Below, in pieces: positions 19,113 through 30,292 of a stretch of DNA of 64,000 bases. The position numbers were made by a program, and so were the translations under genes. The stretch comes from Listeria weihenstephanensis (GTDB lineage Bacteria > Bacillota > Bacilli > Lactobacillales > Listeriaceae). Location of the stretch: the NCBI RefSeq assembly GCF_003534205.1, contig NZ_CP011102.1, positions 1,624,036-1,688,035 of the forward strand, given 5' to 3'. The notes below the pieces were generated by a model. The model saw nothing but the letters and a program-made list of their open reading frames with translations, did not search any database and had not been told where the DNA came from. Positions within the stretch are counted from its first letter, which is position 1; each line of letters starts with the position of its first letter.

Positions 19113-20510
19113 TTGTCAAACACTAATTTAACACCGCGCCAAATCGTTGAGAAACTAGATCAATACATTATCGGACAAACTGGTGCAAAGAAATCTGTTG
19201 CTGTTGCTTTAAGGAACCGCTATCGTCGTTCTTTAATGGCTGATGATATACGAGATGAAGTTATTCCTAAGAATATTTTGATGATTGGGCCGACTGGTGT
19301 CGGGAAAACAGAGATTGCCCGCCGAATCGCGAAGATTGTCCGCGCGCCTTTTTCAAAAGTAGAGGCGACTAAATTTACAGAGGTTGGTTATGTGGGCCGT
19401 GATGTTGAATCAATGGTACGCGATCTTGTAGAGGTTTCGGTTCGCCTTGTTAAAGAGGAGAAAATGCAACTGGTTCGAGTGAAAGCTGAGCAAAACGCAG
19501 AGAAACGTCTCGTCAAGTTGCTAGCTCCAAGCAAGAAAAAAGAAAAACAAGCGACGCAAAATCCGCTAGAGATGCTTTTTGGTGGTGGAAATCAGCAACA
19601 AGAGGAAGAAACGGAACCAGAAGATGATACAGTACGCTCTAAAAGAAGTCAGATTGAATGGCAATTGAAGAATGGTGATCTGGACAATGATATCGTGACC
19701 GTAGAAGTCAAAGAACAGCAAAGTCCGATGGCAGGTATGTTCCAAGGCAGTGGCATGGATCAAATGAGCGGAATGCAAGATGCTTTTTCGGGACTTTTTC
19801 CTGCGAAAATGAAGAAGCGTAAAGTTACGGTGAAAGAAGCCCGCAAAATTTTGTTTGAAGATGAGGCTTCGAAGCTGATCGATCAAGACGAAGTATCTTC
19901 GGAGGGTATTTTACGGGCAGAACAAATGGGTATTATTTTCATCGATGAGATGGATAAAATAGCAAGTGGTCAAGGTGGGGGCAATGCGCAAGTTTCTCGA
20001 GAAGGCGTGCAGCGTGATATTTTACCGATCGTAGAAGGGTCGCAAGTGACGACTAAATACGGAACGGTGAACACGGAGTATATTCTTTTCATAGCGGCTG
20101 GGGCGTTTCATATGTCTAAACCATCGGATCTTATTCCAGAGCTACAAGGGCGTTTCCCAATTAGGATTGAGTTAGATAAATTATCCCAAGAAGATTTCGT
20201 TAAAATTTTAACGGAGCCGGATAATGCGCTAATTAAACAATATAAAGCATTGCTGAAGACAGAGGATATTGAACTTATTTTTACGAAGGAAGCCGTAGAG
20301 CGGTTAGCTGAGATCGCTTTTCACGTCAACCAAGAGACGGACAATATCGGTGCCAGAAGGTTGCATACGATTCTAGAAAAACTACTAGAAGATTTGCTTT
20401 TTGAAGCGCCTGAGATTACACTCGAATCAATAACTGTAACAGAAAGTTATGTGAATGATAAATTAGCTACAATTATGATGGATAAAGATTTGACGCAATT
20501 CATTTTATAA
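19113..20510 (+). CDS. hslU: ATP-dependent protease ATPase subunit HslU (ClpY)
   Basis: A protein of 465 aa starting at TTG 19113 after GAGGAGGG. Motifs: I-I-G-Q near the N-terminus, Walker A G-P-T-G-V-G-K-T near residue 58, an inserted I domain rich in Q/M and charge (about 110-240), Walker B I-I-F-I-D-E-M-D, and the C-terminal tail D-L-T-Q-F-I-L that inserts into HslV. It unfolds substrates for HslV. It starts 14 nt after hslV. Confidence 0.97.
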   Translation: MSNTNLTPRQIVEKLDQYIIGQTGAKKSVAVALRNRYRRSLMADDIRDEVIPKNILMIGPTGVGKTEIARRIAKIVRAPFSKVEATKFTEVGYVGRDVESMVRDLVEVSVRLVKEEKMQLVRVKAEQNAEKRLVKLLAPSKKKEKQATQNPLEMLFGGGNQQQEEETEPEDDTVRSKRSQIEWQLKNGDLDNDIVTVEVKEQQSPMAGMFQGSGMDQMSGMQDAFSGLFPAKMKKRKVTVKEARKILFEDEASKLIDQDEVSSEGILRAEQMGIIFIDEMDKIASGQGGGNAQVSREGVQRDILPIVEGSQVTTKYGTVNTEYILFIAAGAFHMSKPSDLIPELQGRFPIRIELDKLSQEDFVKILTEPDNALIKQYKALLKTEDIELIFTKEAVERLAEIAFHVNQETDNIGARRLHTILEKLLEDLLFEAPEITLESITVTESYVNDKLATIMMDKDLTQFIL

Positions 20511-20531
20511 AAATTTTTAGGAGGACTAATA

Positions 20532-21311
20532 ATGAATTTATTAGCAAAAACAAGAAAGATTAACTCAATGTTACAAAATGCAGCAGGAAAAACGGTAAAC
20601 TTTAAAGAAATGGCGGACACGTTAGCAGACGTTATCGAAGCAAACACATATGTTGTCAGCCGTAAAGGTAAACTTTTAGGTTATTCTGAAGTTTTACCAA
20701 TTGAAAACGCACGTATGAAACAAATGTTAGTAGAGCGCCAATTCCCAGAAGAATATACGAACAGTCTTTTCAATGTAAATGAAACGTCTTCTAACTTAGA
20801 GGTTTCTAGCCAATACACCGCTTTCCCAATCGAAAATAGTGATCTTTTTGTCAAAGGTTTAACGACAATCGTTCCTATCGTTGGTGGCGGAGAACGTCTT
20901 GGTACATTGATTCTTTCTCGTTTAGAAAATGATTTCACAGATGACGATTTGTTACTTGCTGAATATGGCGGAACGGTTGTTGGAATGGAAATCTTACATG
21001 AGAAAGCAGAAGAGATTGAAGAAGAAGCGCGTAGTCGTGCGGTTGTTCAAATGGCGATCAGCTCGTTATCCTATAGTGAACTGGAAGCGATTGAGCATAT
21101 CTTTGATGAATTAAACGGAAAAGAAGGACTTCTTGTAGCGTCTAAAATTGCGGATCGTGTCGGTATTACCCGTTCTGTTATCGTAAATGCACTTCGTAAA
21201 TTAGAGAGTGCTGGCGTTATTGATTCTCGTTCTCTAGGAATGAAAGGTACATTTATCCGTGTGCTAAATGATAAATTCTTAGTAGAATTAGAAAAATTAA
21301 AAAACCATTGA
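20532..21311 (+). CDS. codY: Global nutrient regulator CodY
   Basis: A protein of 259 aa, the standard length. The N-terminal GAF domain (about residues 1-155) senses branched-chain amino acids. The C-terminal winged HTH includes [24 protein letters not shown]. With GTP it represses amino-acid and stationary-phase genes. AGGAGG lies 7 nt before ATG. It is last in the xerC operon and followed by a terminator. Confidence 0.98.
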   Translation: MNLLAKTRKINSMLQNAAGKTVNFKEMADTLADVIEANTYVVSRKGKLLGYSEVLPIENARMKQMLVERQFPEEYTNSLFNVNETSSNLEVSSQYTAFPIENSDLFVKGLTTIVPIVGGGERLGTLILSRLENDFTDDDLLLAEYGGTVVGMEILHEKAEEIEEEARSRAVVQMAISSLSYSELEAIEHIFDELNGKEGLLVASKIADRVGITRSVIVNALRKLESAGVIDSRSLGMKGTFIRVLNDKFLVELEKLKNH

Positions 21312-21330
21312 TCTGAAAAAATAAATATAG

Positions 21331-21368
21331 AGACTTCTGCGATTATTATAATTGTGGAAGTCTTTTTT
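21331..21368 (+). terminator. Terminator after codY
   Basis: The 7-bp stem AGACTTC/GAAGTCT is followed by TTTTT. Its 3' arm overlaps the -35 of the next promoter. Confidence 0.75.
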
Positions 21369-21380
21369 GCGTGGTAGAAT
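21353..21380 (+). promoter_or_regulatory. Promoter of thioesterase gene
   Basis: TTGTGG (21353-21358), a 16-bp spacer and TAGAAT (21375-21380). It overlaps the codY terminator. Confidence 0.5.
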
Positions 21381-21407
21381 GGGAATGTGATAAGGAGGGG
21401 AAGTAAA

Positions 21408-21827
21408 ATGAAGTATCATGAGTCAACCATTGTTGTGCGTTATGCCGAGACAGATCAAATGGGGATTGTGTATCATGCGAACTACCTCGTGTGGATGGAG
21501 ATTGGACGTACTGATTTTCTGGAAAGTATCGGACTGCGCTATTTCGATATGGAGCAAGAGGGTTATATTTCACCGGTGCTGGATGTGCATATTTCGTATA
21601 AACAAGCGATGAAATATGGTCAAAAAGCAGTTGTGAGGACGTGGATTAAGTCGTATGATGGTTTTCGAATCATTTATGGTTATGAAATTAGGGAAGAAGG
21701 CGGCGAGCGTATACATATTTCTGGTGAGACGGAGCATATCGCTGTTCGAAAAGAAGATTTTAAGCCAGTAAGTACAAGGCGTACTTTCCCTGCATGGCAT
21801 GAGGCGTATTTAGAGGCGATGAAATAA
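21408..21827 (+). CDS. Acyl-CoA thioesterase, YbgC/4HBT hotdog family (YneP-like)
   Basis: A protein of 139 aa from ATG 21408, 7 nt after AAGGAGGGG. The hotdog-fold thioesterase motif is clear: R-Y-A-E-T-D-Q-M-G-I-V-Y-H-A-N-Y with the catalytic aspartate, then E-I-G-R-T-D. It hydrolyses acyl-CoA thioesters in the cytosol; chain preference is unknown. Its place before a yneQ-like gene and near plsY-yneT-parEC matches yneP in Bacillus subtilis. Confidence 0.88.
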   Translation: MKYHESTIVVRYAETDQMGIVYHANYLVWMEIGRTDFLESIGLRYFDMEQEGYISPVLDVHISYKQAMKYGQKAVVRTWIKSYDGFRIIYGYEIREEGGERIHISGETEHIAVRKEDFKPVSTRRTFPAWHEAYLEAMK

Positions 21828-21845
21828 GAGTGGTGGTGATGAGAT

Positions 21846-22166
21846 ATGGCTTTTGGCGTGAAACGTGCAGAGCTCGAAGCGTGGAAAAAGCGAGCAGATA
21901 GTGGTGAAATAGCTTTTTTAACGCATTACTGGCTTGATGAGCGCTTTCCTGACTCAAAAACGGTGACAAAGGTTGCTTGTGCAAATCTAGAGAAACTCGA
22001 GGCTTGGGGCGCGTCCTATGGCTTCAAACCGGAATGGATTGATAAGCGCCATGAAGGCTATCCTCACTATGATTTATTTGGAGAAATACAATGGAACGTA
22101 CTAAAAAAAGAGGGTATATGGGACCAAATTGAGCGGTTTCATCTGAAAGGTGATGCAGAATGTTAA
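21846..22166 (+). CDS. YneQ-like conserved protein of unknown function
   Basis: A protein of 106 aa, soluble, starting M-A-F-G-V-K-R, with W-L-D-E-R-F-P and R-H-E-G-Y-P-H-Y-D-L. It resembles the Bacillus yneQ family by recall and by position after the thioesterase. No catalytic motif is recognised. The Shine-Dalgarno is weak (GTGGTGGTGATG), and the gene follows yneP by 18 nt, so coupling is likely. Its end overlaps the next gene by 7 nt. Confidence 0.7.
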   Translation: MAFGVKRAELEAWKKRADSGEIAFLTHYWLDERFPDSKTVTKVACANLEKLEAWGASYGFKPEWIDKRHEGYPHYDLFGEIQWNVLKKEGIWDQIERFHLKGDAEC

Positions 22167-23026
22167 AATTAGAAAATGATGCTTTATTAGTAGAATTAAA
22201 AGAAGATGGTGCCGAATTAACACGGATATTTGATAAGAATTCGGAAAAAGAATTTTTGTGGCATGGTGATGCAGAATTTTGGTCAAGGCGTTCTCCGGTA
22301 CTTTTCCCAACAGTGGGTCGTTTGGTCGAGGACACGTATTTCGTTGAGGGCGAGGCTTTTCATTTGGGACAGCATGGTTTTGCACGTGATCGCGTATTTA
22401 AAGTGAAGGAACAAACGGAAACGTCGATTACATTGCGCTTGGAATTTGATGCGGAATCGCTCACAATTTATCCATTCCGTTTCGCTCTAGAGATTTCGTA
22501 TCTATTGGAAGGCGGAACAATTCATGTAGGTTATCATGTCCTTAATTTAGATGATAAAACGCTCTATTTTTCAATTGGTGCACATCCTGCGTTTAACATT
22601 CCATTCGTTGCAGGAGAGTCATTTGAGGACTATTACCTCGATTTTGGTGTAGAGGAGAACTTGGAAACGTTGGCGCTTGATGGGCCTTATTTATCTGGTG
22701 AAAAGAAACCAATCGCGATGGCTAGAAAGTTAGCGTTAAATTATGATTTATTTTCAAATGATGCGCTGATTTTTGAAGGTTTAGAGAAAAATGAGATCGC
22801 AATTCGTTCGCGTAAAAACCGCCATTTTGTGAAGGTGAGATTCCCAGAATTTAAATATGTGGGGCTTTGGACTCCAAAACCAGGCGCGCCGTTTTTGTGT
22901 ATTGAACCGTGGTTTGGTATTGCAGATTCGAAAGGGAATTCAGTTGAGTTGAAGGATAAATTAGCGATGGAAACACTAGAGGTTGGCGCTGATTTTTCAA
23001 GTGAATACACGATTACAATTGGATAA
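22160..23026 (+). CDS. Aldose 1-epimerase-like (LacX-type) protein
   Basis: A protein of 288 aa with the galactose-mutarotase beta-sandwich pattern: A-E-L-T-R-I near residue 17, F-P-T-V-G-R-L, G-Q-H-G-F-A-R with the key histidine, G-A-H-P-A-F-N with the second histidine, and C-I-E-P-W-F-G with the base glutamate. It probably interconverts sugar anomers; the substrate is unknown. Its ATG overlaps the previous stop (ATGTTAA). In Bacillus subtilis another gene, yneR, occupies this place. Confidence 0.85.
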   Translation: MLKLENDALLVELKEDGAELTRIFDKNSEKEFLWHGDAEFWSRRSPVLFPTVGRLVEDTYFVEGEAFHLGQHGFARDRVFKVKEQTETSITLRLEFDAESLTIYPFRFALEISYLLEGGTIHVGYHVLNLDDKTLYFSIGAHPAFNIPFVAGESFEDYYLDFGVEENLETLALDGPYLSGEKKPIAMARKLALNYDLFSNDALIFEGLEKNEIAIRSRKNRHFVKVRFPEFKYVGLWTPKPGAPFLCIEPWFGIADSKGNSVELKDKLAMETLEVGADFSSEYTITIG

Positions 23027-23027
23027 T

Positions 23028-23061
23028 AAAAAATCTGGGCGCGATACATGCCCAGATTTTT
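23028..23061. terminator. Bidirectional terminator, epimerase/plsY
   Basis: An A-tract, the stem AAATCTGGGC/GCCCAGATTT and a T-tract lie between convergent genes, so both strands are served. Confidence 0.88.
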
Positions 23062-23067
23062 ATTTTA

Positions 23068-23661
23068 TTACATCCACGTTATTTTTGGTTCTTCGCCTTT
23101 TTTGATGCGTTTAATATTTGGGATATGACGATAGATGATGAACGCCGCAATCGCTGCTATAATCCCGACTAAAATCCAATCAGAGAAGAATAACGAGATG
23201 AGTAAAGCGCTTGTTGCTGCGATCATGGAGCTAAGGGACACGTATTTGCTGATTTTCAGAGATAGTGCGAATATTAATAATGCCGCCAGAAATAGCCAAG
23301 GTGCGTAAGCTAAGATCACGCCTGCAGAGGTCGCGACGGCTTTTCCACCTTTGAATCTTGCGAAGATCGGGAAACTATGACCGATGATAGCAAACACGCC
23401 AGTTAGTAACCAAAAATGGTGGTTAACATCTAGCTGGAAGAAGAAAGGTAACAATGTTGCTGCTGTTCCTTTTAGTATATCCATCAGCGTAACGACGATA
23501 CCAGGTTTGATTCCAAGAACACGGAACGAATTCGTAGCACCTAAGTTACCACTGCCAAATTCACGAATATCTTTCTTATAAAAAAATTTGCCAATCCATA
23601 AACCAGATGGGATGGAACCAAGAATATATGCGATAAAGCAAAGTAAAATTATCATTTCCAT
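23068..23661 (-). CDS. plsY: Acyl-phosphate:glycerol-3-phosphate acyltransferase PlsY
   Basis: A protein of 197 aa with five or more membrane helices. It has the three PlsY motifs: G-S-I-P-S-G near residue 16, [12 protein letters not shown] near 37-48, and [18 protein letters not shown]. It transfers acyl groups from acyl phosphate to glycerol-3-phosphate, the first step of phospholipid synthesis. AAAGGAG lies about 11 nt before the ATG. It is transcribed against its neighbours. Confidence 0.96.
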   Translation of the reverse strand: MEMIILLCFIAYILGSIPSGLWIGKFFYKKDIREFGSGNLGATNSFRVLGIKPGIVVTLMDILKGTAATLLPFFFQLDVNHHFWLLTGVFAIIGHSFPIFARFKGGKAVATSAGVILAYAPWLFLAALLIFALSLKISKYVSLSSMIAATSALLISLFFSDWILVGIIAAIAAFIIYRHIPNIKRIKKGEEPKITWM

Positions 23662-23852
23662 TTGTTTAGAAACTCCTTTTAATTCGAACTATGTATCCTC
23701 GCAATTATAGCACAAAAACATGGGATAGAATACCGTAAACTTTCTATTATTTCATGGACTTTTGAGGGGAAGTCGCGTAAAATAGGAAAATGGAAAGAGT
23801 TTATTTATAGACGGAATAATTAGAAAATAATACAAAGAAAGAGGGTTTTTAA

Positions 23853-25154
23853 ATGAAAATGGGAATCGCTGCCTTGCAGTGGATGATTTTCATGATTGCT
23901 GCTGCGATCGTAGCGCCAATCGCCATTGCGGACTTATACCAATTAAGTGCTGCGGATACGGCGGGCTTTATGCAACGAACAATTTTTGTACTAGGAATTG
24001 CTGGGTTGCTTCAAGGGCTACTCGGACATCGCTTGCCGATACATGAGGGTCCAGCGGGATTGTGGTGGAGCGTATTCACGATTTATGCAGGATTTATTGG
24101 AGTACTATATACGTCAAATATTGAGGCTTTACAAGCTTTATCGGGTGGTTTACTTGTCAGTGGTGTATTCTTTATTATCTTGGCTGTAAGCGGATTTATC
24201 GGTGTTTTGGCCAAGTTATTTACGCCGACCGTTACGTTTGTCTACTTAATGCTACTCGTATTACAGTTAAGCGGCTCCTTTATAAAAGGGATGTTCGGTA
24301 TTTCAGCTGATAGTCCAACGATGGATCCTTGGATGGCACTCTTGAGTTTCATTGTTGTTGCAGCAACGTTTGCTTTTGGAAGATCTAAAATTTTATGGTT
24401 ACGTCAATATTCGGTTATTTTTAGTTTACTACTTGGTTGGGGATTATTTTTAATTGCAGGGAAAGCGCCAACTGTGAGTGAGGCGCACGCTTGGTTTGAC
24501 TTGCCGAAAATGTTTGCTTTTGGTGTACCCACTTTTGATTCAGGTGTCATTACGACTGCCATTTTTATCACGCTATTACTTATCACGAATCTAGTTGCTT
24601 CGGTGCGTTTGATGGAAGGTATTGTGGATGGAGATAAAACGAGCGATCCAAAAAGATACAAGCGTGGCGGGTTCATTTCTGGTATAAATCAACTTCTTGG
24701 TGGCGGGTTTTCAGCTATTGGTTCGGTTCCCATCTCTGGAGCGGCGGGCTTTGTAGCGCAAACTGGCCAAAAATCATTGAAACCATTTTTGATTGGGTGT
24801 TTGTTAGTTAGTGGTATTACGCTATTTCCACCAATTATGAATGTGATGAGTGCATTGCCAGCGCCTGTAGGTTATGCGGTGACATTTGTGTTATTCTCGA
24901 ATATGGTGGTGATGGCGTTAAAGACGCTTAAAAATGTGACGATTGGGGAAGATAACGCGTATCTTGTGATTGGTATTTCCCTTATGTTAGGTGTAGGCGT
25001 GATGTTTTTATCACCCGCTGCAACAAAAGGATTACCGGCCGCTGTGATCGCTGTTTTAAATAACGGTCTGATTATCGGAAGCGTTTTTGCCATTATTTTA
25101 GAACAGTTTTTCTTGTTTCGAGAAAAAGGTGCGAAATCAAAAAAAGTTCGCTGA
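23853..25154 (+). CDS. NCS2-family nucleobase permease
   Basis: A protein of 433 aa with about 12-14 hydrophobic segments. The conserved stretch G-G-G-F-S-A-I-G-S-V-P-I-S-G-A-A-G-F-V (about residues 285-305) and the N-terminal membrane pattern fit the uracil/xanthine permease (NAT) family. The transported base cannot be told. GAGGG precedes ATG 23853. No purine riboswitch fold was recognised in the 190-bp upstream gap, which holds only AT-rich sequence. It sits between plsY and yneT, where Bacillus subtilis has no permease. Confidence 0.8.
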   Translation: MKMGIAALQWMIFMIAAAIVAPIAIADLYQLSAADTAGFMQRTIFVLGIAGLLQGLLGHRLPIHEGPAGLWWSVFTIYAGFIGVLYTSNIEALQALSGGLLVSGVFFIILAVSGFIGVLAKLFTPTVTFVYLMLLVLQLSGSFIKGMFGISADSPTMDPWMALLSFIVVAATFAFGRSKILWLRQYSVIFSLLLGWGLFLIAGKAPTVSEAHAWFDLPKMFAFGVPTFDSGVITTAIFITLLLITNLVASVRLMEGIVDGDKTSDPKRYKRGGFISGINQLLGGGFSAIGSVPISGAAGFVAQTGQKSLKPFLIGCLLVSGITLFPPIMNVMSALPAPVGYAVTFVLFSNMVVMALKTLKNVTIGEDNAYLVIGISLMLGVGVMFLSPAATKGLPAAVIAVLNNGLIIGSVFAIILEQFFLFREKGAKSKKVR

Positions 25155-25180
25155 TTCACAACGTTTATTCTTTTTAATAT

Positions 25181-25210
25181 TTGCTATTTCCCCTCTTTAT
25201 CCGCTATGAT
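25181..25210 (+). promoter_or_regulatory. Promoter of CoA-binding protein gene
   Basis: TTGCTA (25181-25186), an 18-bp spacer and TATGAT (25205-25210). The -10 is part of a 13-bp sequence repeated before parE. Confidence 0.6.
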
Positions 25211-25218
25211 AGTGCTAT
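25206..25218 (+). repeat. 13-bp repeat, copy 1 (ATGATAGTGCTAT)
   Basis: Identical to 25764-25776. The core ATAG-TG-CTAT is palindromic. This copy overlaps the -10 and the likely start site of the yneT-like gene. Confidence 0.5.
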
Positions 25219-25233
25219 AGGAGGGGATTTTAG

Positions 25234-25653
25234 ATGGCAATTTTGAATCCTGAAAGATCGGAAATTCATCAGATTTTGAAGAAAGCAAAGCGAATCGCAG
25301 TTGTTGGACTCAGCGATAATCCAGAACGTACATCCTATCAAATATCAGAACGTATGCAACAAGAAGGCTATACGATTATTCCTGTGAACCCGCTAGTGGA
25401 CGAGGTACTTGGTGAAAAAGCGGTAGCAAGTTTAGCCGATATTGAAGGGCATGTAGACATTGTTGATGTTTTCAGACGCTCTGAATTCTTACCGGAAATT
25501 GCAATTAAATTTGATGCTATCGATGCGGATGTTTTTTGGGCACAATCGGGCGTTTCAAACGAAGAAGCGTATCAATTTTTAAAAGAAAAGGGCCATACAG
25601 TCATTATGGATCGCTGTATTATGGTGGAGTATTTGCTTTCTGGTAAGGGATAA
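25234..25653 (+). CDS. CoA-binding domain protein (YneT/YccU-like)
   Basis: A protein of 139 aa, a single CoA-binding Rossmann domain: A-V-V-G-L-S-D-N-P-E-R-T-S-Y near residues 23-36, V-N-P near 50, V-D-V-F-R-R near 75, and W-A-Q-S-G-V with M-D-R-C-I-M at the end. It probably binds CoA or a related nucleotide; its role is unknown. It lies before parEC as yneT does in Bacillus subtilis. GGAGGGG precedes the ATG. A terminator follows. Confidence 0.88.
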   Translation: MAILNPERSEIHQILKKAKRIAVVGLSDNPERTSYQISERMQQEGYTIIPVNPLVDEVLGEKAVASLADIEGHVDIVDVFRRSEFLPEIAIKFDAIDADVFWAQSGVSNEEAYQFLKEKGHTVIMDRCIMVEYLLSGKG

Positions 25654-25682
25654 TGGTAGACTAGATAAATAGTTTGCAACGG

Positions 25683-25706
25683 AAGCCTCTTTTTTTAGGG
25701 GCTTTT
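25683..25706 (+). terminator. Terminator after yneT-like gene
   Basis: AAGCCTC pairs with GGGGCTT (one G-T) around a T-rich loop, followed by TT. Confidence 0.55.
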
Positions 25707-25763
25707 GACTTGTAAAAAAACATATATTTTAAAATGAAGTCGAATAGGGCTTTATTAATTTAG

Positions 25764-25776
25764 ATGATAGTGCTAT
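25764..25776 (+). repeat. 13-bp repeat, copy 2 (ATGATAGTGCTAT), before parE
   Basis: Identical to 25206-25218, 98 bp before the parE start. The surrounding 170-bp leader has no strong -35/-10 pair that I can defend. Confidence 0.5.
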
Positions 25777-25874
25777 CCTGTTAAAGTAGTTGCTACTCGA
25801 ACGGAAGTGTTTGAATAGCAGGTAGATATGGGTAAACAGCATGATATATACAGGAAACGGAAGGAGAAAATAAA

Positions 25875-27842
25875 ATGAGTCGTTCAAAAAATGAGTATAA
25901 TGATGATTCGATTCAGGTACTAGAAGGGCTTGAGGCGGTACGTAAACGCCCAGCGATGTATATCGGTTCGACGGATACGCGTGGATTGCATCATTTAGTA
26001 TATGAGGTCGTAGATAATTCAGTGGATGAGGCGCTAGCTGGATATGGTCATAAAATTAAAGTGATTTTACATGCGGATGATAGTGTCAGCGTTTCTGATG
26101 AAGGACGTGGAATGCCTGTTGGAATGCATAAAACTGGGAAGCCAACTGTAGAAGTTATTTTAACAGTGCTCCACGCGGGCGGTAAATTTGGTCAAGGTGG
26201 GTATAAAACAAGTGGTGGACTACATGGTGTAGGGTCATCGGTTGTGAACGCATTATCGGAATGGCTGAAAGTAACGATTTATCGCGATGGCTTTACGTAC
26301 GAGATGGATTTTGAGAACGGCGGAAAACCAGTCGGCACGTTACGTAAGCTTGGAAAAACAACTAAACGAGGCACAACGATTCGTTTTAAACCTGATAAAA
26401 CGATTTTTCCTATGACTTCGTACAATTATGAAACGTTATCAGAAAGACTTCGCGAATCCGCTTTCTTGCTAAAAGGAATGGAAATCGAACTTATCGATGA
26501 ACGCGTTGGTATGGAAGAGAAGTTTCATTTTGAAGAGGGTGTAAAGAACTTTGTAGAGTACATTAACGAAGGCAAAGATGTACTTCATCCAGTTGTGGCG
26601 TTTGAAGGAGAGAGCAATACGATTGAGATCGAGATGGCTTTCCAATTTAATGATGGCTACGCAGAGAACATTTTGAGCTTTGTTAATAATGTTCGGACGA
26701 AGGGTGCTGGTGCCCATGAAGCAGGTATGAAGGCTGCGATGACGCGTGTTTTCAATGAATATGCTCGCCGTGTGACGATGCTAAAAGAGAAAGATAAGAA
26801 TTTAGAGGGCAGCGATATTCGTGAGGGTCTTTCGGCTGTGCTTTCGATTCGGATTCCGGAGAACTTGCTCCAATTTGAAGGGCAAACGAAAGAAAAATTG
26901 GGAACGCAAGAGGCTAGACCCGCAGTGGATGCTGTTGTTGCAGAACATCTTGGTTATTTCCTCGCGGAGAATCCAGATACTAGTGCGCTACTCGTGAAAA
27001 AGGCAATTAAAGCGCGTGAGGCGCGTGAGGCAGCACGAAAAGCGCGTGAAGAAACGCGTAATGGAAAGAAACGTAAACGTTCGGAAACCTCGCTTTCTGG
27101 TAAGTTAACGCCAGCGCAATCGCGTAATCCTGAACGAAATGAACTGTATCTTGTCGAAGGAGACTCGGCTGGTGGTTCGGCGAAACAAGGCCGTGATCGC
27201 CGTTTCCAAGCTATTTTGCCGCTTCGTGGTAAGGTTATTAATACGGAAAAAGCAAAGCTCGCAGATATTATGAAAAACGAAGAAATTAGCACGATTATCC
27301 ATACAGTTGGCGCTGGTGTTGGCGCAGAGTTTGAAGTAGGTGATTGTAATTATGATAAAGTTGTTATCATGACCGATGCGGATACCGATGGCGCGCATAT
27401 CCAAGTGCTACTCCTGACCTTCTTTTATCGCTATATGAGGCCTCTTTTCGAAGCTGGAAAAATCTACATCGCGCTACCACCACTTTATAAAGTAAGTAAG
27501 GGTGTTGGTAAAAAAGAAGTGATGGCTTACGCTTGGACGGATGAAGAGCTTGATGCTGCAATTCAAAAAATCGGTAAAGGCTACATCATTCAGCGCTATA
27601 AAGGGCTTGGTGAGATGAACGCAGACCAGTTGTGGGATACGACGATGAATCCAGAGTCACGAACACTGATCCGTGTACGTATTGACGATATCGCTCGCGC
27701 TGAGCGTCGTGTGGCGACACTGATGGGTGACAAGGTAGAGCCTAGACGTGATTGGATTGAAAAAAATGTGGAATTCTCGTTAGAAGAGGATCAAAGCATT
27801 CTAGAAAATGAGAATATGATTATTGAGGAGGCGGGCGAATGA
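25875..27842 (+). CDS. parE: DNA topoisomerase IV subunit B
   Basis: A protein of 655 aa with the GHKL ATPase motifs [17 protein letters not shown] and [14 protein letters not shown]. The TOPRIM region holds [11 protein letters not shown] and D-A-D-T-D-G-A-H-I. With ParC it decatenates daughter chromosomes. It is told from GyrB by its position with parC and its overall sequence. Its TGA overlaps the parC ATG (ATGA), and AAGGAG precedes its own ATG. Confidence 0.97.
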   Translation: MSRSKNEYNDDSIQVLEGLEAVRKRPAMYIGSTDTRGLHHLVYEVVDNSVDEALAGYGHKIKVILHADDSVSVSDEGRGMPVGMHKTGKPTVEVILTVLHAGGKFGQGGYKTSGGLHGVGSSVVNALSEWLKVTIYRDGFTYEMDFENGGKPVGTLRKLGKTTKRGTTIRFKPDKTIFPMTSYNYETLSERLRESAFLLKGMEIELIDERVGMEEKFHFEEGVKNFVEYINEGKDVLHPVVAFEGESNTIEIEMAFQFNDGYAENILSFVNNVRTKGAGAHEAGMKAAMTRVFNEYARRVTMLKEKDKNLEGSDIREGLSAVLSIRIPENLLQFEGQTKEKLGTQEARPAVDAVVAEHLGYFLAENPDTSALLVKKAIKAREAREAARKAREETRNGKKRKRSETSLSGKLTPAQSRNPERNELYLVEGDSAGGSAKQGRDRRFQAILPLRGKVINTEKAKLADIMKNEEISTIIHTVGAGVGAEFEVGDCNYDKVVIMTDADTDGAHIQVLLLTFFYRYMRPLFEAGKIYIALPPLYKVSKGVGKKEVMAYAWTDEELDAAIQKIGKGYIIQRYKGLGEMNADQLWDTTMNPESRTLIRVRIDDIARAERRVATLMGDKVEPRRDWIEKNVEFSLEEDQSILENENMIIEEAGE

Positions 27843-30289
27843 GTACTCCAGATGAAAAAGTTCAAGATTTACCGCTAGAAGACGTAATTGGAGACCGATT
27901 TGGTCGTTATAGTAAATATATTATTCAAGAACGGGCGTTACCTGATGCTCGCGACGGCTTGAAGCCTGTACAGCGCCGGATTTTGTTTGCGATGCATGTA
28001 GAAGGTAATACGGCTGAAAAAGGATTCCGTAAGTCGGCGAAAACAGTCGGTAATGTTATTGGTAACTATCATCCACATGGTGATTCATCCGTTTACGAAG
28101 CGATGGTGCGGATGAGCCAGGATTGGAAAGTTCGTAATACGTTGATTGAAATGCACGGAAATAATGGTAGTGTGGACGGTGATCCGCCTGCTGCAATGCG
28201 TTATACAGAAGCACGGACGTCAAAAATTTCATCGGAGCTTTTGCGTGATTTAGATAAAGAAACAGTTGATTTTGTATCTAACTTTGATGATACGACAAGT
28301 GAACCAACCGTGTTACCGAGTCGTTTTCCGAATCTGCTTGTCAATGGTTCTACAGGGATTTCAGCGGGTTACGCCACGGATATTCCTCCGCATAATTTGA
28401 CGGAAGTGATCGAGGGTGTTATTAAGCGTCTCGATAGACCTGACTGCTCGACGTCGGATATTATGAAGCTTATCAAGGGCCCTGATTTCCCAACTGGCGG
28501 TATTATTCAAGGTATCGACGGGATTCGTAAAGCCTACGAGACTGGAAAAGGACGCGTAGTTGTTCGCTCTAAAACAGCGATTGAAGATATGCGCGGTGGT
28601 CGTCAACAGATTGTTATCACAGAAATTCCATATGAGATTAACAAAGCAACCCTTGTAAAACGGATGGATGATTTGCGAATCGACAAGAAAATTGAGGGTA
28701 TTTCCGAGGTTCGTGATGAAACCGATAGAACGGGACTCCGCATCGTTATTGAGTTGAAAAAAGATGCTAATGCAGACGGCGTACTTAACTATCTTTTCAA
28801 AAATACAGATTTACAAATTTCATACAATTTCAATATGGTAGCTATTTTTAATAAGCGTCCACAGTTGATGGGTATTATTTCAATGATTGATGCTTACATT
28901 GCGCACCAAAAAGAGATTATTACGAAGCGTTCTGAGTATGACATTCGACGTGCAAAAGCGCGCCAACATATTATTGATGGTCTTATGAAGGCTCTATCGA
29001 TTTTAGATGAAGTTATCCAGATCATCCGTGGTTCAAAAGACAAACGTGATGCGAAATTAAATCTGCAAACAACCTATGATTTCAGCGAAAAGCAAGCAGA
29101 GGCAATTGTTTCCTTGCAACTATATCGTTTAACAAATACGGATATCACACAGCTACAACAAGAAGCAGACGAGCTTGCGAAACAGATTTCGGAACTGGAA
29201 GCAATTTTAGGTGATGAAAATAATCTGATTGCTTGTTTAAAAGAAGAGCTTAACGAAATTAAGAAAAAATATAAAACACCTCGGTTAACGGTGATTGAGA
29301 ACGAAATTTCTGAAATCAAAATTGATACGGAAGTTCTTGTTGCTAGTGAAGAGGTTGTTGTTTCTGTGACCAAAGAAGGCTATGTAAAACGCACAGGTAT
29401 GCGCTCTTATACGGCGTCAAATGGGGAAGATTTATCGATGAAGGAGACGGATCATGCCATCTTTATTCAAACGATGAACACGATGGATTCTCTCTTACTT
29501 TTCACAAGCAAAGGGAATTATATTTATCGCCCAGTGCATGAGCTTCCAGACATTAAATGGAAAAACCTTGGCGATCACGTGAGTCATCTCGTGTCCGATA
29601 CGTCTGCTGAGGAAGAAGTTGTAGCAGCGATTCCAATGAAAGAATTTAGCGAAACCGATTATTTCTTGTTTGTCACGAAGTATGGCATGATTAAAGCATC
29701 TGCTGTATTAAATTACAAACCACAGCGCTATTCTAAGACATTAATGGGTATCAACTTAAAAGGCGATGATCGCTTGATTTCCGTAGAAAAAGTGATTGGA
29801 AATGAAGATGTGTTCCTTGCCAGCCGAAATGGATACGGTTTACGTTACCCTATTAGTGAAGTACCGCTTTCTGGTGCTAGAACTGCTGGTGTGAAGGCAA
29901 TGAACTTGAAAGATGGCGATTTCATTATTGGTGCGAAAGCCATTACCCCAAGTGAAAAACGAGATCTTGTCTTGCTAACACAACGCGGATCAGCTAAACG
30001 TATGAAATTAACAGAGTTCGAACCAACTACAAGGGCAAAACGCGGGCTATTAATGCTCCGCGAACTGAAAAGTAGCCCACATCGCTTTATTAGCCTGGAT
30101 TTAGCGAGTAGTAAAGACGTTATTCATATTGCGACAAATAAAGAAGTTATTGTAAATATGGAAGTTGCGAACTTACGTGTGACTGATCGCTATTCAAATG
30201 GTTCGTTCATTATGGACGAGCAACTAGAAGGCGTACCAGTTGAAACATGGCTATCACTAGCAACAATAACTGAAAATACGGTAGAATAA
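27839..30289 (+). CDS. parC: DNA topoisomerase IV subunit A
   Basis: A protein of 816 aa. The catalytic tyrosine is in A-A-M-R-Y-T-E-A-R near residue 120. The quinolone-resistance region reads [10 protein letters not shown] with wild-type Ser and Glu. A coiled-coil region (about 430-490) precedes the C-terminal beta-pinwheel that wraps DNA. It starts within the parE stop codon, so the two subunits are coupled. A strong hairpin follows. Confidence 0.97.
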   Translation: MSTPDEKVQDLPLEDVIGDRFGRYSKYIIQERALPDARDGLKPVQRRILFAMHVEGNTAEKGFRKSAKTVGNVIGNYHPHGDSSVYEAMVRMSQDWKVRNTLIEMHGNNGSVDGDPPAAMRYTEARTSKISSELLRDLDKETVDFVSNFDDTTSEPTVLPSRFPNLLVNGSTGISAGYATDIPPHNLTEVIEGVIKRLDRPDCSTSDIMKLIKGPDFPTGGIIQGIDGIRKAYETGKGRVVVRSKTAIEDMRGGRQQIVITEIPYEINKATLVKRMDDLRIDKKIEGISEVRDETDRTGLRIVIELKKDANADGVLNYLFKNTDLQISYNFNMVAIFNKRPQLMGIISMIDAYIAHQKEIITKRSEYDIRRAKARQHIIDGLMKALSILDEVIQIIRGSKDKRDAKLNLQTTYDFSEKQAEAIVSLQLYRLTNTDITQLQQEADELAKQISELEAILGDENNLIACLKEELNEIKKKYKTPRLTVIENEISEIKIDTEVLVASEEVVVSVTKEGYVKRTGMRSYTASNGEDLSMKETDHAIFIQTMNTMDSLLLFTSKGNYIYRPVHELPDIKWKNLGDHVSHLVSDTSAEEEVVAAIPMKEFSETDYFLFVTKYGMIKASAVLNYKPQRYSKTLMGINLKGDDRLISVEKVIGNEDVFLASRNGYGLRYPISEVPLSGARTAGVKAMNLKDGDFIIGAKAITPSEKRDLVLLTQRGSAKRMKLTEFEPTTRAKRGLLMLRELKSSPHRFISLDLASSKDVIHIATNKEVIVNMEVANLRVTDRYSNGSFIMDEQLEGVPVETWLSLATITENTVE

Positions 30290-30292
30290 AGA

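Noticed and set aside
23662-23852. Purine riboswitch upstream of the nucleobase permease
   Set aside because: No conserved three-way-junction core or following terminator could be seen in the 190-bp gap.
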